A stretch of 64,000 nucleotides of DNA from an uncultured Ignavibacteriota bacterium (GTDB lineage: Bacteria > Bacteroidota > Ignavibacteria > UBA10030 > UBA8401). The stretch spans positions 106,037 to 170,036 of the forward strand of contig CAISDA010000013.1 in assembly GCA_903884005.1 (NCBI GenBank), in the 5' to 3' direction. Numbering within the stretch: position 1 is the first letter of the stretch; every line of letters starts with the position of its first letter. The position numbers and the translations under genes are program-made. The notes under the pieces are model-generated. The model was not told the DNA's origin, made no database searches, and saw only the letters and a program-made list of their open reading frames with translations. Below are positions 25,520 to 35,507 of this stretch, piece after piece.

Positions 25520-25834
25520 GGCGAAAGCCCGGTTCCTGCATGACATTGCTCCGCGGTGATTAACCGTACAAAAAAAAGTCTAATACCACCGTTATGGCTA
25601 TTATTACACAACTTCTCCATCACACCTCTCCCAAAACTGCTGTATTTTAACCATTTTGATTGGCATTATATTTGCTCATCGTACAGCAGATTTTACTCTT
25701 GTTCGATACTGTCGGCGAAGCACTTCGGAAAACGCCTCGCGGCGCATCAGCAGATTCGTTTAAGCAGACAGTGTACTTTTCGGCAATGAGACCACACCTC
25801 TCAACTCATGTTGTATCCTTACTCAATGGTGCAT

Positions 25835-26353
25835 ATGAAATATACCGTCACACCCACCGCGAAACTCCGTGAAATGCGTGAAGAGGATTTCATCGTTTCC
25901 AAGACCGATCTTAAAGGCAGGATCGTGTACTGCAACAAGATTTTTGTGGAGTTTGCACAGTTTACCGAGCGCGAACTCATCGGTTCGCAGCACAACATTG
26001 TGCGCCACCCGGACATGCCCCGCGCCATTTTCAAGATGCTGTGGGATGTTGTGCAGAGCGGGAATGAAATATTTGCGTACGTTAAAAATATGGCGAAAGA
26101 CGGAAGCGGGTACTGGGTCTTCGCCAATATCTCCGTATCGACGGACGAGAAGGGAATTCCGATCGCGTATAGTTCGGTGCGCCGCAAACCCAAGGCGAGC
26201 GGCGTTAAAACCGTGACCGAAATCTACCGCGAAATGGTGGCGATCGAAAAACGCGTCGGTACCAGGGATGGCATGGCCGCCTCGGCTGAATATTGGAACT
26301 CGATCCAGTCGAAAGGAGGAATGAGTTATGAAGAATTTATTCATACGATATAA
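25835..26353 (+). CDS. PAS domain sensor protein, Aer-like
   Basis: Soluble PAS protein of 172 aa. Blocks [32 protein letters not shown] and [24 protein letters not shown] match the FAD-binding PAS of the aerotaxis receptor Aer, and are followed by [14 protein letters not shown]. There is no membrane segment or signalling domain. The gene overlaps the next one, a chemoreceptor, by 26 bp, so the two probably form a split Aer-type redox or energy taxis receptor. The start is uncertain: ATGs at 25808, 25826 and 25835 lack clear ribosome sites, and the last gives the MKYTVTPT start typical of short Aer-PAS proteins. Confidence 0.82.
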   Translation: MKYTVTPTAKLREMREEDFIVSKTDLKGRIVYCNKIFVEFAQFTERELIGSQHNIVRHPDMPRAIFKMLWDVVQSGNEIFAYVKNMAKDGSGYWVFANISVSTDEKGIPIAYSSVRRKPKASGVKTVTEIYREMVAIEKRVGTRDGMAASAEYWNSIQSKGGMSYEEFIHTI

Positions 26354-27998
26354 TAATTTTCCGGTGAGGAAGAAATTGACGATCGGTCTTGTTGCGATCG
26401 CTCTTGCCCTCGTTGTCTTTGCAGGTTCGGTCTCCGTCACGTTGTACCGTATCAACGACAAAATTGACACGCTTGTGGCATCTTCAGACAGAGCGAGCAT
26501 CGCAAAAGAAATCCAACGTGATGTGTCGACAGATGTGACTCTGGTCGTCATCTTCAGCATACTGTTGATCGGCGGCATCATATTCTTCATCAGTTACATC
26601 TCCCGGTATATCAGCCAATTCACCGCTAAAATGTTGTCGGTGATCAAACATATCGAACACGGCGTTTTTGCCTACCGCATCAACGACATCCACTATAACG
26701 ACGATATCGGAGAAATATCCTGGGCGCTCAATAATATGCTGGATCAATTCGAGGCGTTCTTAAAGGAGATCGTCACCTCGATCCATTACAGCAGCAATAA
26801 AAAATATTTCCGCAAACCCATTTCGACCGGTCTGCATGGGGCTTTTATCGAAGCGGTGGGAGAGGTCCGTACATCACTCGACTTGCAGGAGAGCACGACA
26901 AAAGAGATCGAGGAGCAGCAGGCGTATCTGTCCACAAGCGTCAACACGATGTTGAGCGAAATGGACAAGTTTGCCGACGGAGACCTGACAGTGCATATGC
27001 AGCAGCAGCGCGACGACGAGATCGGCACGCTGTATAACGGGTTCAATCGTTCCGTTGAAAAGATCCGGTCCATGATCACCCAAGTGTATGAAGCAGTTGA
27101 TGCAACGGCAAGCGCAAGCGCTGAAATATCCTCGTCAACGGAGGAAATGGCTGCGGGTGCTCAGGAGCAGACGCGACAGGCGACAGAGGTAACGGCAGCC
27201 GTTGAAGAAATGACGCAATCAATACAGACCACAACGGCAAACGTCGACCGTGCGGCGTCGATGTCTAAAAAATCGGGAGAGCAGGCGAAGGTCGGCGGCA
27301 AGGTGGTCGAAGAAACGGTGGCCGGCATGAACAGGATCGCCGATGTGGTGAAGCAATCCGCCGCCACGGTTCAGGCGCTCGGCGCATCGAGCGATCAGAT
27401 CGGAGAGATCGCGCAGGTGATCGACGATATCGCCGATCAGACCAATCTGCTTGCCCTTAACGCAGCGATCGAAGCCGCCCGCGCCGGAGAGCAGGGGCGA
27501 GGGTTCGCCGTTGTTGCCGATGAAGTGAGGAAGCTCGCCGAGCGGACATCGAAGGCGACGAAGGAGATCTCGACGATGATCAAAAAAATCCAGACCGACA
27601 CGGCGCTCGCCGTGGATGCGATGAACCGTGGCAACGAGGAGGTCGAAAACGGAAAACGCTTGTCGGCGAGAGCCGGCGAGTCGCTCAATGAGATCATTTC
27701 GGGCACGAATGAAGTGGTCAAAGTGATCGGTGAAATTGCCGAAGCGAGCGCCGAAGAGGAAAAGATGTCGAGATCGATCAATTCGAATATCGAGTCCATC
27801 AATAACGTAACGCGGGAAACGGCGACCGGCACGCATGAAATAGCGAAAGCGGCGGAAGACCTCAACCATCTGACGAACTCGCTCCACCAGTTGGTAACCC
27901 AGTTCAGGCTGAACGGCGACGGAGAATCGACGCATTCGCCGAAGATCGCATCTGTCCGGCACACGAAACCTGTAAAGGCCATCGCTGGACGCTGGTAA
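26328..27998 (+). CDS. Methyl-accepting chemotaxis protein with minimal periplasmic loop
   Basis: Chemoreceptor of 556 aa. Two membrane helices (about residues 16-38 and 67-91) are separated by only about 28 residues, so there is no real periplasmic ligand domain. HAMP-like segments follow ([39 protein letters not shown]). The signalling hairpin tip is canonical, [48 protein letters not shown]. The sensory input probably comes from the co-translated PAS protein: gene starts overlap by 26 bp and ggagg precedes the ATG. No che kinase or methyltransferase genes are in the window. A strong terminator follows. Confidence 0.95.
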   Translation: MKNLFIRYNNFPVRKKLTIGLVAIALALVVFAGSVSVTLYRINDKIDTLVASSDRASIAKEIQRDVSTDVTLVVIFSILLIGGIIFFISYISRYISQFTAKMLSVIKHIEHGVFAYRINDIHYNDDIGEISWALNNMLDQFEAFLKEIVTSIHYSSNKKYFRKPISTGLHGAFIEAVGEVRTSLDLQESTTKEIEEQQAYLSTSVNTMLSEMDKFADGDLTVHMQQQRDDEIGTLYNGFNRSVEKIRSMITQVYEAVDATASASAEISSSTEEMAAGAQEQTRQATEVTAAVEEMTQSIQTTTANVDRAASMSKKSGEQAKVGGKVVEETVAGMNRIADVVKQSAATVQALGASSDQIGEIAQVIDDIADQTNLLALNAAIEAARAGEQGRGFAVVADEVRKLAERTSKATKEISTMIKKIQTDTALAVDAMNRGNEEVENGKRLSARAGESLNEIISGTNEVVKVIGEIAEASAEEEKMSRSINSNIESINNVTRETATGTHEIAKAAEDLNHLTNSLHQLVTQFRLNGDGESTHSPKIASVRHTKPVKAIAGRW

Positions 27999-28036
27999 TG
28001 GCACTAAGCGCGGATCGAGCCGCACCAACAAGCCGC

Positions 28037-28072
28037 ACCTTGCACCGGAATATCGGTGCAAGGTTTTTTTTT
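28037..28072 (+). terminator. Intrinsic terminator after the chemoreceptor gene
   Basis: accttgcaccg pairs with cggtgcaaggt around a small loop and leads into a run of nine T. Clear intrinsic terminator. Confidence 0.88.
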
Positions 28073-28089
28073 GTACGGGGGTAAAAGTC

Positions 28090-28118
28090 TGTTATTTGGG
28101 GCGAAGTTTTCGTATAAT
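28090..28118 (+). promoter_or_regulatory. Promoter with consensus -10 just before nadB
   Basis: TATAAT at 28113-28118 ends 7 bp before the ATG at 28126. The corresponding -35 region (tgttat) is weak. If used, transcription would begin at or next to the start codon, giving a leaderless message. Confidence 0.45.
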
Positions 28119-28125
28119 TATCATT

Positions 28126-29718
28126 ATGGAAATAAAGACTGATTTTCTTGTTCTGGGCAGCGGTATTGCCGGCTTATTCTTTGCCATCCATGCTGCGGAA
28201 CTCGGCACGGTGGCCATTGTCACGAAAAAGGAAAAAGCCGAGTCCAATACAAACTACGCTCAAGGCGGGATCGCCTCGGTGATCGCGCAGGACGATACGT
28301 ACGATTCACACATCGAAGATACGATGAAGGCCGGGGCATATCTGTGCCACCGTGATTCTGTAGAGGCGCTCGTGAAAGAAGGGCCGCATCAGATCGAAGA
28401 ATTGATCGATATCGGCGTTGCGTTCACGCGGAAGGGAACGGCGCTCGATCTCGGGAAAGAAGGCGGCCATTCGATGCACCGCATCGTCCATGCCGCAGAT
28501 CTCACAGGCAAGGAAGTCGAGCGTGCCCTGCTCGCGCGTGCAGCAGAGCATCCGAACATCACGATGTACGAGAATCATGTCGCGATCGATCTCATCACCG
28601 AACATCATCTTTTCGGCACCGACAAAAAACACTACAACACGACCCATTGCTGGGGGGCGTATGTGCTCGATGCCGAAGAGAACGTGGTGAAGACATTTCT
28701 TGCTACAACGACCATGCTTGCCACGGGCGGTGCAGGGCAGGTATATCTGCACACGACGAATCCGACCATCGCCACCGGCGATGGCGTGGCAATGGCTCAC
28801 CGTGCCGGCGCCAAGATCGCCAACATGGAATTCATTCAATTCCACCCCACGACGCTCTTCAATTCTGGCTCGCCATCGTTCCTCATTTCAGAGGCCGTCC
28901 GCGGATTCGGCGCAATTCTCAGGAACGCCGACGGCGAAGATTTCATGAAGCGCTACCATCCCATGGCGTCGCTTGCACCGCGCGATATTGTCGCCCGTGC
29001 GATCGATGCGGAATTGAAAAGGAGCGGGGACGACTTCGTCACGCTCGATCTGAGCCATCTCGATGCGCCGGCAGTGCGTGAACATTTCCCCAATATTTAT
29101 CAACGCTGCCTTCGCCATTCGATCGACATCACGAAAGATCCGGTGCCTGTGGTCCCGGCTGCGCATTATTCCTGCGGCGGCGTTGTCACCGACCTGAACG
29201 GGCAGACCACGATCAGCGGACTCTACGCATGCGGTGAAGTGAGCATGACGGGAGTGCACGGGGCCAACAGACTTGCCAGCAATTCTCTGCTCGAAGCGCT
29301 CGTCTTCGCATCCCGAGCAGCGGTGCATGTGCGCGAATTCAGGGAAAAAATCGTGCCTATCCCCTCCATCGGACCGTGGGATGACAGCGGCACGATCAAC
29401 AGCGACGAATGGGTGCTCGTTGCGCACGACCGACGCGAGATACAGCAGATCATGTGGGACTATGTCGGCATTGTGCGCTCAAATATACGCCTCGAACGCG
29501 CGCTGCGGCGTGTGGAGTTGATACAGAAGGAAGTGCGGGATTTTTACATACGCACCAAAGTAACCGAAGGACTGATCGAACTGCGCAATATCGCCTGCGT
29601 TGCAGACCTGATCATCCGTTCGGGACTGCTGCGCAAGGAAAGCCGCGGTCTCCATTACAATACAGATTTTCCCGCGACGGACGACGCACATTGGCTTAAA
29701 GATACGGTCATCGATTAA
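28126..29718 (+). CDS. nadB: L-aspartate oxidase
   Basis: FAD enzyme of 530 aa that oxidises L-aspartate to iminoaspartate, the first step of de novo NAD synthesis. The dinucleotide-binding start is FLVLGSGIAGLFFAIHAAELG. SNTNYAQGGIASV, GGHSMHRIVHAADLTGKEVE and the active-site region MEFIQFHPTTLF are canonical, followed by HYSCGGVVTDLNG and GEVSMTGVHGANRLASNSLLEALVFA. The ATG at 28126 is preferred to the track start 10 codons earlier. No ribosome site is visible, and a TATAAT lies immediately upstream. nadA and nadC are not nearby. First gene of a run that extends to mutL. Confidence 0.95.
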   Translation: MEIKTDFLVLGSGIAGLFFAIHAAELGTVAIVTKKEKAESNTNYAQGGIASVIAQDDTYDSHIEDTMKAGAYLCHRDSVEALVKEGPHQIEELIDIGVAFTRKGTALDLGKEGGHSMHRIVHAADLTGKEVERALLARAAEHPNITMYENHVAIDLITEHHLFGTDKKHYNTTHCWGAYVLDAEENVVKTFLATTTMLATGGAGQVYLHTTNPTIATGDGVAMAHRAGAKIANMEFIQFHPTTLFNSGSPSFLISEAVRGFGAILRNADGEDFMKRYHPMASLAPRDIVARAIDAELKRSGDDFVTLDLSHLDAPAVREHFPNIYQRCLRHSIDITKDPVPVVPAAHYSCGGVVTDLNGQTTISGLYACGEVSMTGVHGANRLASNSLLEALVFASRAAVHVREFREKIVPIPSIGPWDDSGTINSDEWVLVAHDRREIQQIMWDYVGIVRSNIRLERALRRVELIQKEVRDFYIRTKVTEGLIELRNIACVADLIIRSGLLRKESRGLHYNTDFPATDDAHWLKDTVID

Positions 29719-29733
29719 CAACGAAAAGTCAGC

Positions 29734-31233
29734 ATGATGAAAAAAGTTGCATTGACAAAGGATAAACCGCGGTGTGCCTGCGGCATTTTTGGAGTGTTCG
29801 ATCATCCTCAGGCATCGCTGCTGACGTATTACGGACTGCACGCTCTGCAGCATCGCGGACAGGAAGCGAGCGGCATCGTGGCATGCGAGGATGATGCGGA
29901 CGGGAAGAAAAAGCATTTCAATTTGCTCAAAGGGCTCGGACTCGTCACGGACGTGTTCAAGGACTATACCATATTGCAGGATACGCTCAACGGCACATCT
30001 GCGATCGGGCATAACCGGTATTCGACGGCTGGCTCGGCCAACAACAAATTCAATATTCAACCGTTCGTCGTGAATTACCGGAACGGCAATCTCGCGCTGG
30101 CGCATAACGGCAACCTCACCAACTTCCGTTCGCTGCGCATGGAACTGCAGGACGACGGAACGATCTTTCAAACCACGTCGGACAGCGAGATCATACTGCA
30201 TCTCATTGCCCGCAGCAGGCAGGCGAAGCAGATCGATCAGGTCAGAGACGCCCTCAATAAAGTGGAGGGGGCGTTTTCACTCGTCATCCTCACGGACACG
30301 ATGCTCATCGCCGCGCGCGATTCTCACGGGTTCCGTCCGCTGGCGCTCGGGAAAAAAGACGGCTCCTATATCGTCGCATCGGAAACCTGCGCGTTCGACA
30401 TCATCGATGCGGAATATATTCGCGACATCGAACCAGGAGAAATTTTAGTCATCGACAGGACGGTCGCGGCCGATGAGCCGCTTGAATCGTACCGACTCGA
30501 GACCGTGTCTCCGGTGTCGCATCACTGCATTTTCGAATTCATTTATTTTTCGCGTCCCGACAGCAGAATATTCGAGGAGAGCGTGGACAAGGTCCGCCGC
30601 AAACTCGGCAAGGCCTTGGCGCAGGATTCTCCCGTTCGCCCCGATGAAGGGGACAAAAAAACTATCGTCATCAGCGTGCCCGACTCGAGCAATACGGCGA
30701 CGCTCGGCTACGTTTCGCAGAGCAACAAGGACGGCATTCCCACGAAAATGGAGATAGGCCTCATCCGCAACCACTACGTCGGCCGCACATTCATCCAGCC
30801 GGAGCAAAAGCAGCGCGAGATGAAAGTGAAAACGAAGTATTCCATCGTGAAGGGCGTGCTCAAAGGCCGCAAAGTTGTCATCGTGGACGATTCCATTGTC
30901 CGCGGCACGACCTCAAAGCAACTCGTGAAATTGCTCAAGCAGGCGGAACCGAAGGAGATTCATTTCCGCATCACCTCTCCGCCGATTGTGAACGCGTGCC
31001 ATTACGGCATGGATTTTCCAAAAAAGGAAGACCTCATTGCCGTGCAATGCGGCGGCGACATCGAAAAGATCCGCGAGGAACTTGGGGTCGACAGTATCCG
31101 GTATCTGTCCATGGAAAAAATGTTGGAATCCGTTCCCACTGACGACCGCAAACGTTACTGCACGGCGTGCTTCGGCGGGCCTTATCCGACGCCGATCGAA
31201 ACGACCGGCGATAAAAACGATCTCGAAGTATAA
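29734..31233 (+). CDS. purF: Amidophosphoribosyltransferase, Fe-S type
   Basis: First committed enzyme of purine synthesis: PRPP plus glutamine to phosphoribosylamine. At 499 aa it has normal length. The N-terminal nucleophile is the Cys of CGIFGVF behind a short cleavable leader, followed by HALQHRGQEASGI and HNGNLTN of the glutaminase domain. The PRPP loop reads VVIVDDSIVRGTTSKQLV. Cysteines in ETCAFD, NACHYGMDFP and RYCTACFGG match the four [4Fe-4S] ligands of the Bacillus-type enzyme. The gene lies 15 bp after nadB and 2 bp before the subtilase gene. Confidence 0.96.
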   Translation: MMKKVALTKDKPRCACGIFGVFDHPQASLLTYYGLHALQHRGQEASGIVACEDDADGKKKHFNLLKGLGLVTDVFKDYTILQDTLNGTSAIGHNRYSTAGSANNKFNIQPFVVNYRNGNLALAHNGNLTNFRSLRMELQDDGTIFQTTSDSEIILHLIARSRQAKQIDQVRDALNKVEGAFSLVILTDTMLIAARDSHGFRPLALGKKDGSYIVASETCAFDIIDAEYIRDIEPGEILVIDRTVAADEPLESYRLETVSPVSHHCIFEFIYFSRPDSRIFEESVDKVRRKLGKALAQDSPVRPDEGDKKTIVISVPDSSNTATLGYVSQSNKDGIPTKMEIGLIRNHYVGRTFIQPEQKQREMKVKTKYSIVKGVLKGRKVVIVDDSIVRGTTSKQLVKLLKQAEPKEIHFRITSPPIVNACHYGMDFPKKEDLIAVQCGGDIEKIREELGVDSIRYLSMEKMLESVPTDDRKRYCTACFGGPYPTPIETTGDKNDLEV

Positions 31234-31235
31234 CG

Positions 31236-34200
31236 ATGAGAGGACGACAACCCTTTTTCCTGCTGCTGGCGTTGCTGTGGATCATTCCAACGGCAGCATC
31301 GGCGTCAGCCTTCACGCCGAACACACTCATCGTAAGGATCGCACTATCATCGAGCGCCGCTGCGCTGGAAGCCGAGATACGCAGCGGCGTTTCATCGCTG
31401 CAAAAAAATACGCAGGCCCTTATCACGCTGCGCCCCGTGTTTTCGGCGCGCCGGACCGGGGCACAGACGCTGGGCGCACATCAGGAATTCCCCGCCGATC
31501 TCTTTGTCACCGTGCACTGTCCCACCGAAGCTGCAACAGACACCGTGCTTTCCATGCTCCAGCAGTCGTCCTCCGTCGTCTACGTCCAGAGGAATTATAT
31601 CTACACGATAGACGCGCAGCCGAACGATTCCGCCATTGCGTCGCAATGGGGCTTGAAGCGCATGGGCGTGCAGCACTTATGGGATGACGGATTTTTTTCA
31701 GTGATCCGTCCGATTGTGAAGGTGGGTGTTCTCGACACGGGCATCGATTATCTGCATCCCGATCTTGCCGATGCCATCGCTGTGAATACGGGAGAGACCG
31801 GACTCGACGCACTTGGCCGCAACAAGCGGACCAACGGAGTGGATGACGACGGCAACGGATTCATCGACGATTGGCACGGATATAATTTTGTCGAGAACGA
31901 CATCCGCAGCAACGATCCTGCCGACATCAACGGCCATGGCACCGGGGTTGCCGGTATCATTGGCGCCGTCGCGAACAATGCAAGAGGAATCGCCGGCGTC
32001 GCGCACTGTTCATTGATGCCGCTCCGCGCGTTCGATGCCGGAGGCAACGGCAACGATGCCGACGTGGCTGCCGCGATCGTTTACGGCATCGACAACGGAT
32101 GCAGCGTGATCAACATGAGTTTCGGAGTGACCGTCCTGTCGCCGCTCATGCGCGATGTGATCGCGTATGCAGTTTCCAGGAATGCAACGCTTGTGGCCTC
32201 GAGCGGCAACGATGGAAATGAAAAGCCGCATTTTCCGTCGGATCTCAACGGCGTCATATCGGTCGGATCGGTCTCGCAATACGACAGCCGTTCGTATTTC
32301 TCATCGTACGGCCCTGCCCTGTGCGTATGCGCGCCGGGTGAAAATATTGTGACAACGATAATCGGCGGCGGATATACCTCGTCATTTTCGGGAACCTCCG
32401 CGGCTGCGCCGCACGTGTCCGGTGCGGCGGCGATCGTCCAGAGCGTGATCGCTGCGGATCCTGCGCTTCGGGCCGTGCCATTTTCATCGGCAGAGTTCCG
32501 GACCCTGCTTGCGTCCACTGCCGACGATGTCGGGAAGCCGGGATGGGAAAATGAAACGGGTGCGGGAATTGTGAATGCATACCGCGCCGTGCAAACGGTT
32601 ATTCATAATACGGTTGCTATTGCCGATCCGCTGCCGGATGCGGTCCTGACCGGAGCGCCCTTGGCGATACGAGGCACGGCGGTGTTTTCCGGCATGAAGT
32701 CTCTGTCGGTGTCCGTCGGCACCGGCGAACGTCCCGATGCATGGACACAGCTTGCGTCGTACGAGAACAGATATTTTTTCGGTGACACGATCGCCGTATG
32801 GAATCCCGCAGGATTTCCGGACGGGGTTTATACGCTGCGATTGGCGGCACAGAACCTTGCAGGCTCGGATGTGGAAAGCCGCGTCCGCGTGTACGTTGCA
32901 CGCAGTGCTCCTTCGATCGTGTCGTTCACGGCGGACGACTCCGTCATCATCGGCGATGAATACGGCACAATGGTCCGCATACAGACAGACCGGCCCACGG
33001 CCATGACGCTCATGCTGCGTCCGGCGGACCATTCGGATATCTTCCGCGCACAACAATCTGCGGGAATACAGAAGAATCATTTTTTTATTCTCACCTCAAG
33101 CGATATGAAGGAGGGAGTTCCGTATGAAGCGTACTGCCGGGCAGAGGACAATGCGCATCAGAGTGTGACGTCGCTATCGCCGGTGTCCGCAGGCAAGAAT
33201 CTTCTTTCTCTCAATCAAGTGGGCGCGCGCATACCGACGACCGGATTCACACAATTGCCGTACTCGCTTCCCGCCGGATACCTGGGCGATGCCGTTGCGG
33301 TGTTCGCAGCGAAGCCGACCGTGCTTGTGAACCAGTATGACGCCGGCAACAATTTCGGTCCGTTAAAAGCCTATCAGTTTTCGAACGGATCGTTCTCATT
33401 TCTCGATTCACTGCCGCGCCAATGGGTGCCGCGCGATCTGGGCATTGTGAACGGCACCGTCGCGTCGCTCGTGCAGGAGCGCGGCGTGACAAAAATAATC
33501 GGGAGCGATTCTGTTGCCGGAAAATTTTTCGCTCATGATCTGTTTGCCGATTCAACGGATGTCTGGGGAAGCCAGTTGTATGATATCGACGGAGACGGGA
33601 GACTCGACATCATTGCGCGGAGTTCGACCGAGTACCTCATTTACCGCAACATGGGCGGAAACGTGTTTACTCTTGCAACGCACCTTCCGGACCCGACGAC
33701 GCCGCTTCCGGGAGAAGCAGTGAATCAATTCGGGCCGCCGAAAACGCTCGTGGGAAAATTTTCCGGTTCCGGACTCACAGAGATCGTCTTTGCCGATTAT
33801 GACGGGGATATGGTCATGTATCGTCAGAGTCCGACGGATCGGTTTCAATTTACACTCGTCTGGACGGACACGACGAGCCTGTACGAGACGAGCGAATATC
33901 TTGCCGCCGGAGATTTCGATGGAGACGGCGTCACGGACATAGCCATAGCGGGCCACTCGAACCTCGACTTCAACGCGGACCGCGAATATGATGCTCCGTT
34001 CTGGACTGTTCGTATTTTTTCGCATTCCGCTGCCGCAGTCCCGGGCATGATGGCCAAAGTGTGGGAACAAAAATTTGCGGGAGTCCGCTCGGGATTTCAG
34101 AACGACAATGGAGTCTCTGCCGGCAAAATCACGAGTGCTCGCGATCAGCTTCTGCTGGCGCTCAATCCGTATCTCTACATCGTTCAATACGACCAGGCCG

Positions 34201-35504
34201 CGAGGAATTTTATACCGGTATGGGTGCACAACGCGCAGTCGAATACGGCGATGGTGTACGACTTCAATCGCAATGGGGCAAATGACATCGGCGTCAACAC
34301 CGGAGACGGGATCCATTTTTTCGAACGGAGCTCGATCGGCACGCCGATGCAGGCGCCGTGGGGAGTGACGGCCGAGCAGACGAGTGAATCGCGCGTGCGC
34401 GTTCGGTGGAATTCGATGACGCCCGCAGGCGCACATATCCTGTATCGGGAGACCTCACCGAATGTCTTTGTGCACGGATCCACGGTGACGGGTACCATCG
34501 TCATCGACAGCGCGGTGACGTCAGGGAGCCGGTATTATTACACCGTCGGCGCCCAGAGCGAAGGAACGGGGGAGTTGTCGGCGACGGTGTCTATTGCCGT
34601 CGAAAAAAAACCGCGCATGCTGTCGGTCGAATCCGTTGCCCCGGCGCAGCTGCGCATCACACTCTCGACGGAACCAGACCGTTCCCGGTTCCCCTCGGCG
34701 TCGGTGAGTGTGGACGACGCAGTCACCGCGCGGTCGGTCATCTCCGGCGCGCCGAACAGCATCCTTGTGACGTTCGCGCAGGCCTTCAGCCCCGGCCGTC
34801 ATACGGTACACATCGGACGGCTGTACACACAATCAGGGCTGGAGAACGACACGCTGCAGCTCGTGGAATTTTCGGCCATGTCCGTGTCGACGGCGCAATT
34901 TGGGATCAGCGAGGCGACGCTGGCGGGCGCGAACGGTATCACGGTTCGGTTCAACCGTTCTGTCGGCTCTTTGTCTCTGCGAAAAGAATTATTTACCGTG
35001 AGGAACAGTGCGACGACGTTTTCACTCGCCGCGCCTGCAGTGGATGCAAAGGATTCGTCGATCGTCACGCTGGTGACGGCGAATGGGGAAGCGCTCACGC
35101 GGCTCGGCCTTCGTATCGAACTCACCGTGTCGCCGCAGGTTACGGACAGAAGCGGCGTGAGGCTCAATGAAGGGAAGGGACAGACGCTCTCGTTCGGAGT
35201 GGATGTGCGGACAGTGGATCATGTAGTTGTTTTTCCCAATCCACTCCGCTATCTTATAGGGTTGCAGGAAAAGATCACGTTCGTGAATATTCCGCCGCGA
35301 TGCCGTGTCACCATCTATACGGCAGGCGGACATAAAGTGATCGATCAAAGCGATCTCAGCACCGCAGACGGCCTCACGTGGAATTTGCGCGACGAGCACG
35401 GCGACCTGGTCTCTTCCGGCATTTACCTCTACCGCCTCGTGCGCGTGGATGACAGTGGAACTGTCCTCGAGACGACAATGGGAAAATTTGCACTCATTCG
35501 ATGA
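31236..35504 (+). CDS. Giant secreted subtilisin-like (S8) serine protease with FG-GAP-like region and T9SS-type tail
   Basis: Exported protease of 1422 aa. Signal peptide FFLLLALLWIIPTAASASA, then an inhibitor-like propeptide. The catalytic triad is clear: Asp in VGVLDTGIDYLHPD (about residue 168), His in NGHGTGVAGI (about 232) and Ser in SFSGTSAAAPHVSGAA (about 386), with SSGNDGN as the oxyanion Asn region. The middle (about 760-1030) carries FG-GAP/VCBS-like repeats with calcium-type loops (YDIDGDGRLDI, AGDFDGDGVTDI), followed by Fn3-like sheets. The last 90 residues (VVVFPNPL, CRVTIYTAGGHKV, WNLRDEHGDLVSSGIYLYRL) match a type A T9SS sorting domain. It starts 2 bp after purF and ends 3 bp before pgsA, an unexpected place for an exoenzyme. 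Confidence 0.93.
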   Translation: MRGRQPFFLLLALLWIIPTAASASAFTPNTLIVRIALSSSAAALEAEIRSGVSSLQKNTQALITLRPVFSARRTGAQTLGAHQEFPADLFVTVHCPTEAATDTVLSMLQQSSSVVYVQRNYIYTIDAQPNDSAIASQWGLKRMGVQHLWDDGFFSVIRPIVKVGVLDTGIDYLHPDLADAIAVNTGETGLDALGRNKRTNGVDDDGNGFIDDWHGYNFVENDIRSNDPADINGHGTGVAGIIGAVANNARGIAGVAHCSLMPLRAFDAGGNGNDADVAAAIVYGIDNGCSVINMSFGVTVLSPLMRDVIAYAVSRNATLVASSGNDGNEKPHFPSDLNGVISVGSVSQYDSRSYFSSYGPALCVCAPGENIVTTIIGGGYTSSFSGTSAAAPHVSGAAAIVQSVIAADPALRAVPFSSAEFRTLLASTADDVGKPGWENETGAGIVNAYRAVQTVIHNTVAIADPLPDAVLTGAPLAIRGTAVFSGMKSLSVSVGTGERPDAWTQLASYENRYFFGDTIAVWNPAGFPDGVYTLRLAAQNLAGSDVESRVRVYVARSAPSIVSFTADDSVIIGDEYGTMVRIQTDRPTAMTLMLRPADHSDIFRAQQSAGIQKNHFFILTSSDMKEGVPYEAYCRAEDNAHQSVTSLSPVSAGKNLLSLNQVGARIPTTGFTQLPYSLPAGYLGDAVAVFAAKPTVLVNQYDAGNNFGPLKAYQFSNGSFSFLDSLPRQWVPRDLGIVNGTVASLVQERGVTKIIGSDSVAGKFFAHDLFADSTDVWGSQLYDIDGDGRLDIIARSSTEYLIYRNMGGNVFTLATHLPDPTTPLPGEAVNQFGPPKTLVGKFSGSGLTEIVFADYDGDMVMYRQSPTDRFQFTLVWTDTTSLYETSEYLAAGDFDGDGVTDIAIAGHSNLDFNADREYDAPFWTVRIFSHSAAAVPGMMAKVWEQKFAGVRSGFQNDNGVSAGKITSARDQLLLALNPYLYIVQYDQAARNFIPVWVHNAQSNTAMVYDFNRNGANDIGVNTGDGIHFFERSSIGTPMQAPWGVTAEQTSESRVRVRWNSMTPAGAHILYRETSPNVFVHGSTVTGTIVIDSAVTSGSRYYYTVGAQSEGTGELSATVSIAVEKKPRMLSVESVAPAQLRITLSTEPDRSRFPSASVSVDDAVTARSVISGAPNSILVTFAQAFSPGRHTVHIGRLYTQSGLENDTLQLVEFSAMSVSTAQFGISEATLAGANGITVRFNRSVGSLSLRKELFTVRNSATTFSLAAPAVDAKDSSIVTLVTANGEALTRLGLRIELTVSPQVTDRSGVRLNEGKGQTLSFGVDVRTVDHVVVFPNPLRYLIGLQEKITFVNIPPRCRVTIYTAGGHKVIDQSDLSTADGLTWNLRDEHGDLVSSGIYLYRLVRVDDSGTVLETTMGKFALIR

Positions 35505-35507
35505 CGC

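Noticed and set aside
27219-28061. 280-aa minus-strand ORF over the chemoreceptor
   Set aside because: Opposite strand of the highly conserved signalling hairpin; also crosses the intrinsic terminator.
33552-34436. 294-aa minus-strand ORF
   Set aside because: Shadow of the subtilase gene on the opposite strand.
34406-35170. 254-aa plus-strand ORF in an alternative frame
   Set aside because: Out-of-frame reading of the subtilase C-terminal region; no start signal and shadow-like composition.
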